A DNA stretch of 7,631 bases from an uncultured Pseudomonadota bacterium (lineage in GTDB: Bacteria; Bdellovibrionota_B; Oligoflexia; Oligoflexales; Bog-1112), in the NCBI GenBank assembly GCA_937896265.1, contig CALBMD010000170.1, forward strand, positions 1 through 7,631, in the 5' to 3' direction. Below are positions 5,340-7,631 of the stretch, in pieces (position 1 is the stretch's first letter; each line of letters opens with the position of its first letter). Made by a program: the position numbers and the translations under genes. The notes beneath the pieces are model-generated. The model was given only the letters and a program-made list of their open reading frames with translations. It searched no databases and was not told the DNA's origin.

Positions 5340-6344
5340 CTATGCTTTAGGTGGTGGACTTTGCTCAGCTGTCGGCAAGGGTGTTGGCGACGGCATAAGC
5401 TCTACTTTTTCTTTTTCAAGCTGAATTATTTGAGCCTTAGCTTTCTCTAAATCTTCTTTTGCTTGCTTGTTCTCTGCTAAAACCTTATCGCGCTCAGCAG
5501 CGATTTGTTTTCGCTCTTTGCCAAACATTCGAACTCTGTCTTTAAGTTTTCCGCTAACGTCTAAAAGTTTTTGTCGCTTGTCTTCTAAATCAACAGCCAT
5601 TTTCGATTTTGCTTCTTTAAAGCCGCTTAAATATAAAAGATATTGATCTTGCCAACTGCTTGAGTGTTTATGCAAAACTTCACCATCAGCTTCGACATCA
5701 AGAGAAAGGTTGGTTAAATCTTCAGCCAAGACATCAGTACCCGCTACTATCTTGGCATAGGGAATAGTTGCTCTAAGCTCGATATTGTGGTCTTCCCCAT
5801 CGCTTTTGGAAGCTCTCTCAAAAGTGACCAAAAAATCGCCATTGGCAAATCTTTGATTAATACGCATTTTAAAAGATTTAAGCAGCGTGTCTTTATGCAT
5901 ATCTGCTGGCGCGAGATCTGGCATTGATTTTAGCAAATCCTCATCAGCATTAGCTGTTGCAGCCGCTGGTTGTGACTTATCTTTTTCATTGGCTTGCAAA
6001 GCAGATGAATTTAGCGGCATATTAGAAGCGGCAACAGTGACATAATCGCCAACTTTTGGGTTAGCGCGGGTAGAAAACAAATCATTTCTTTCATCTGAGA
6101 GCAAATAAAGACTACCACTATAAGCACGCTCATCAATGATATGGATCGATGTTTTACTTTCTTTTTGGTAGAGAGTAGGCTTTGGTTTGCTTTTCATTCT
6201 TTGGCTTATTTCTAACGCATCCGTTGATTTTCCTTCAAGGTTTGTTGTAATTTGCCGCTGTGATAACTGGCGAAGCCTCGGCAGACAACCTGCTTGCACT
6301 AATAAGAATAAGTATAAAAAACTTTTTTTATTGAAAAAAAACAA
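5340..6344 (-). CDS. flgH: FlgH, L-ring lipoprotein with an atypical C-terminal coiled coil and proline-rich tail
   Basis: FlgH forms the outer-membrane L-ring. The precursor has a hydrophobic signal ending in VQAGC, so Cys20 is the likely lipidated residue; glutamine at -3 is unusual for a lipobox. The family signature appears at residues 77-104: GSLYLLSDERNDLFSTRANP followed by KVGDYVTV. Residues about 155-240 are a diverged beta-rich core (INQRFANGDFLVTFERA) in which the usual 'GvVRPeDI' motif is not recognisable. Residues about 242-317 are heptad-like and rich in Lys, Glu, Gln and Leu, a predicted coiled coil, followed by a Pro-rich tail (318-334). At 334 aa it is about 100 residues longer than typical FlgH (220-240). 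The start is TTG (6344-6342) with AGGA 7 nt upstream; the first codons contain runs of 8 T, 7 A and 6 T. Family call is supported by its place between flgA and flgI. Confidence 0.85.
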   Translation of the reverse strand: MFFFNKKSFLYLFLLVQAGCLPRLRQLSQRQITTNLEGKSTDALEISQRMKSKPKPTLYQKESKTSIHIIDERAYSGSLYLLSDERNDLFSTRANPKVGDYVTVAASNMPLNSSALQANEKDKSQPAAATANADEDLLKSMPDLAPADMHKDTLLKSFKMRINQRFANGDFLVTFERASKSDGEDHNIELRATIPYAKIVAGTDVLAEDLTNLSLDVEADGEVLHKHSSSWQDQYLLYLSGFKEAKSKMAVDLEDKRQKLLDVSGKLKDRVRMFGKERKQIAAERDKVLAENKQAKEDLEKAKAQIIQLEKEKVELMPSPTPLPTAEQSPPPKA

Positions 6345-6353
6345 GCAATTTTC

Positions 6354-7346
6354 CTATTGTAAAGCAACCGATTTGTTGCCAAGTAATTTTCCTGTTACTA
6401 CCATCTTATTTGGCAGTTTTACTTTGATAACATCGCCGATTCTGCCCCTCTCCATTGCTACACCCATAGTTTTGATAATGATACCAGGTAGCTCATTATA
6501 AACTTCAACTTTCTCGCCATAGGAGATGCGAAAAGGAAGTAAAAAATTTGATGCAAGGAGCACTTGCCCCTTAGTCAAAGGATTTTTCAATACCTTGTCT
6601 TTGACATCTAAAAAGTCGCCTTTATAAGCACCAACTGCCAGCTTTCGCCAAGTTTTACTAAATTGCCGCTGATCAACTAAAGCATTAGCTGATACATCAT
6701 AAGCAGCAATCCACATTTCTTCCTGCGCTTCAATAAAGAGACTGATGAGGCCTTTGCTTGGCGTCAAAACTGGATTTTCATAATCAACTGTAAAATCTAA
6801 GACAATCTGCTTATTTACAAAATCTGTATTCAAGCTCTGTTCCTGCCATAATCCTGCAAATAACTTTGGCACATGAATCGTAATATCATCGTTAAAAACA
6901 TAAACAGGCTGCAAAAGTTTTAGATCTCTTATTGCAAGTTTGTAATTAGGTTGATTTTTACCGCTAAGAAAGGTGACTAAAACTGCTTGTATTTGTTCTA
7001 TCAGGAGAAGTGATTTATCTAAAACAACAGTTATATCATCTGCCCCATCAAAGACGATGGTATTTTTTTGATCATGATATTTTAAATCAACAGTTTTTTT
7101 AATTTCTTCTCTTCTTAAAACGATCTGACGTCTGTCTTCTGGCAATCTATAAATTTCAACTTGTTCAAGTCTTTGACACGCATCCTCTTCTCCATAACAT
7201 GACGCTATATCTCTTAAAAAAACGATCGGTTCTTTCAGTAAAACTTGCTCTTTCAGAGATAAAAAAACTTCCGCAAAAGCTGCTTGCGAGCAAAAAATCA
7301 ATGCTGCCAAAGCTGCAGCGACTTGCCAGTTTATACTCTTGCTCAT
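6354..7346 (-). CDS. flgA: FlgA, periplasmic P-ring assembly chaperone
   Basis: FlgA binds FlgI in the periplasm and helps it polymerise into the P-ring. The precursor has a clear Sec signal peptide with cleavage likely after AAFA (residue 25). The C-terminal SAF-type domain spans about residues 245-330. It includes VLKNPLTKGQVLLASNFLLP, GEKVEVYNELPGIIIKTMGV, and a GDVIKVKLPNKMVVTGKLLG ending typical of FlgA. The amino-terminal part carries the 'LRDIASCYG' segment that corresponds to the family's 'LgDIA' motif. Cys50 and Cys57 are close together in an exported protein and could form a disulfide. At 330 aa it is longer than the 219 aa of E. coli FlgA, in the range of delta-proteobacterial forms. 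The start is ATG (7346-7344), 6 bp after the flgG stop, with the ribosome site inside the flgG end. Confidence 0.92.
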   Translation of the reverse strand: MSKSINWQVAAALAALIFCSQAAFAEVFLSLKEQVLLKEPIVFLRDIASCYGEEDACQRLEQVEIYRLPEDRRQIVLRREEIKKTVDLKYHDQKNTIVFDGADDITVVLDKSLLLIEQIQAVLVTFLSGKNQPNYKLAIRDLKLLQPVYVFNDDITIHVPKLFAGLWQEQSLNTDFVNKQIVLDFTVDYENPVLTPSKGLISLFIEAQEEMWIAAYDVSANALVDQRQFSKTWRKLAVGAYKGDFLDVKDKVLKNPLTKGQVLLASNFLLPFRISYGEKVEVYNELPGIIIKTMGVAMERGRIGDVIKVKLPNKMVVTGKLLGNKSVALQ

Positions 7347-7352
7347 CTTACA

Positions 7353-7631
7353 CTACCTAATATTAGTCGTTGTTTGCAGCATTTGATCGCCAGTTTGAAT
7401 CACTTTCGAATTTACTTCATAAGCTCTTTGACCAGTAATCATATTGACCATCTCTTCTACGATATTGACATTAGAGCTCTCTAATTTTGCTTGACCAATC
7501 CGTCCCATGCCATTTTGATTAGGCATACCGACGTTTGGCTCACCAGTTGATCTTGAAGGTGCATAGTAATTGCCACCTTTGGAAACGAGTCCAGCTGGAT
7601 TGATAAAATCAGCAATCTGCATCTGAGATCG
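7353..7631 (-). CDS. flgG: FlgG, distal rod protein (3' end only, runs off the window)
   Basis: This is the last 92 codons of flgG. The frame is open to the window edge and continues upstream with Arg-Ser-Gln before a Met that is internal, not the start. The C-terminal FlgG sequence is nearly textbook: IADFINPAGLVSKGGNYY, then LESSNVNIVEEMVNMITGQR, AYEVNSKVIQTGDQML and TTTNIR. FlgG forms the distal rod that crosses the peptidoglycan and is surrounded by the P- and L-rings made by the next genes. The GxxxSNVxxVEEM and QRAYExNSK elements are shared with other axial proteins, but the 'DFINPAGL' part identifies FlgG (rather than FlgF or FlgE). The gene ends in TAG 6 bp before flgA. Confidence 0.96.
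   Translation of the reverse strand, partial: RSQMQIADFINPAGLVSKGGNYYAPSRSTGEPNVGMPNQNGMGRIGQAKLESSNVNIVEEMVNMITGQRAYEVNSKVIQTGDQMLQTTTNIR

Noticed and set aside
1..7631. CRISPR arrays, insertion sequences, tRNA or rRNA genes, phage genes or defence systems
   Set aside because: No repeat-spacer pattern, transposase-like protein or RNA gene was seen; the window is fully explained as a flagellar cluster.

Overview
The window is one continuous minus-strand block of flagellar genes from a Gram-negative bacterium. In the direction of transcription (high to low coordinates) the order is flgG (3' end only), flgA, flgH, flgI, a short rod-binding-domain flgJ, flgM, a flgN-like gene, flgK, flgL, csrA and fliW (5' end only). 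P- and L-ring genes mean an outer membrane is present. The run flgG-A-H-I-J-M-N-K-L-csrA-fliW, with a FliW-type CsrA and a FlgJ that lacks a muramidase domain, resembles the flagellar clusters of delta-proteobacteria in the broad sense (Desulfobacterota/Bdellovibrionota-like lineages). The DNA is AT-rich, by eye about 40% GC. This placement is an inference from gene order and composition, not a match to a known genome.

Layout: 7631-3944 holds the distal rod, ring assembly and rod-cap genes (flgG, flgA, flgH, flgI, flgJ), separated by only 6-13 bp. A 163-bp gap (3781-3943) carries a perfect 15-bp inverted repeat and then leads into flgM. From 3780 to 501 lie the late-export genes: anti-sigma factor flgM, chaperone flgN, and the hook-filament junction proteins flgK and flgL. 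From 467 to the window edge lie csrA and fliW, the post-transcriptional pair that in other bacteria couples flagellin level to translation.

The genes act in sequence. FlgA helps the P-ring form from FlgI, FlgH forms the L-ring, FlgG is the distal rod, and FlgJ caps the growing rod. FlgM holds back the flagellar sigma factor until hook completion. FlgN delivers FlgK and FlgL. CsrA and FliW then tune translation of late products.

The most interesting signal is in the RNA. The csrA Shine-Dalgarno sits in the hexaloop (AAGGAG) of a 9-bp hairpin, closely matching the known high-affinity CsrA site (ANGGAN hexaloop closed by C-G). The flgM Shine-Dalgarno sits in a similar AGGGAG hexaloop, and weaker versions occur at flgH, flgK and flgJ. 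This suggests CsrA autoregulation and possibly direct CsrA control of the anti-sigma factor. FlgH is also unusual: about 90 residues of C-terminal coiled coil and proline-rich tail follow the L-ring domain. Six of the ten visible start codons are GTG or TTG.
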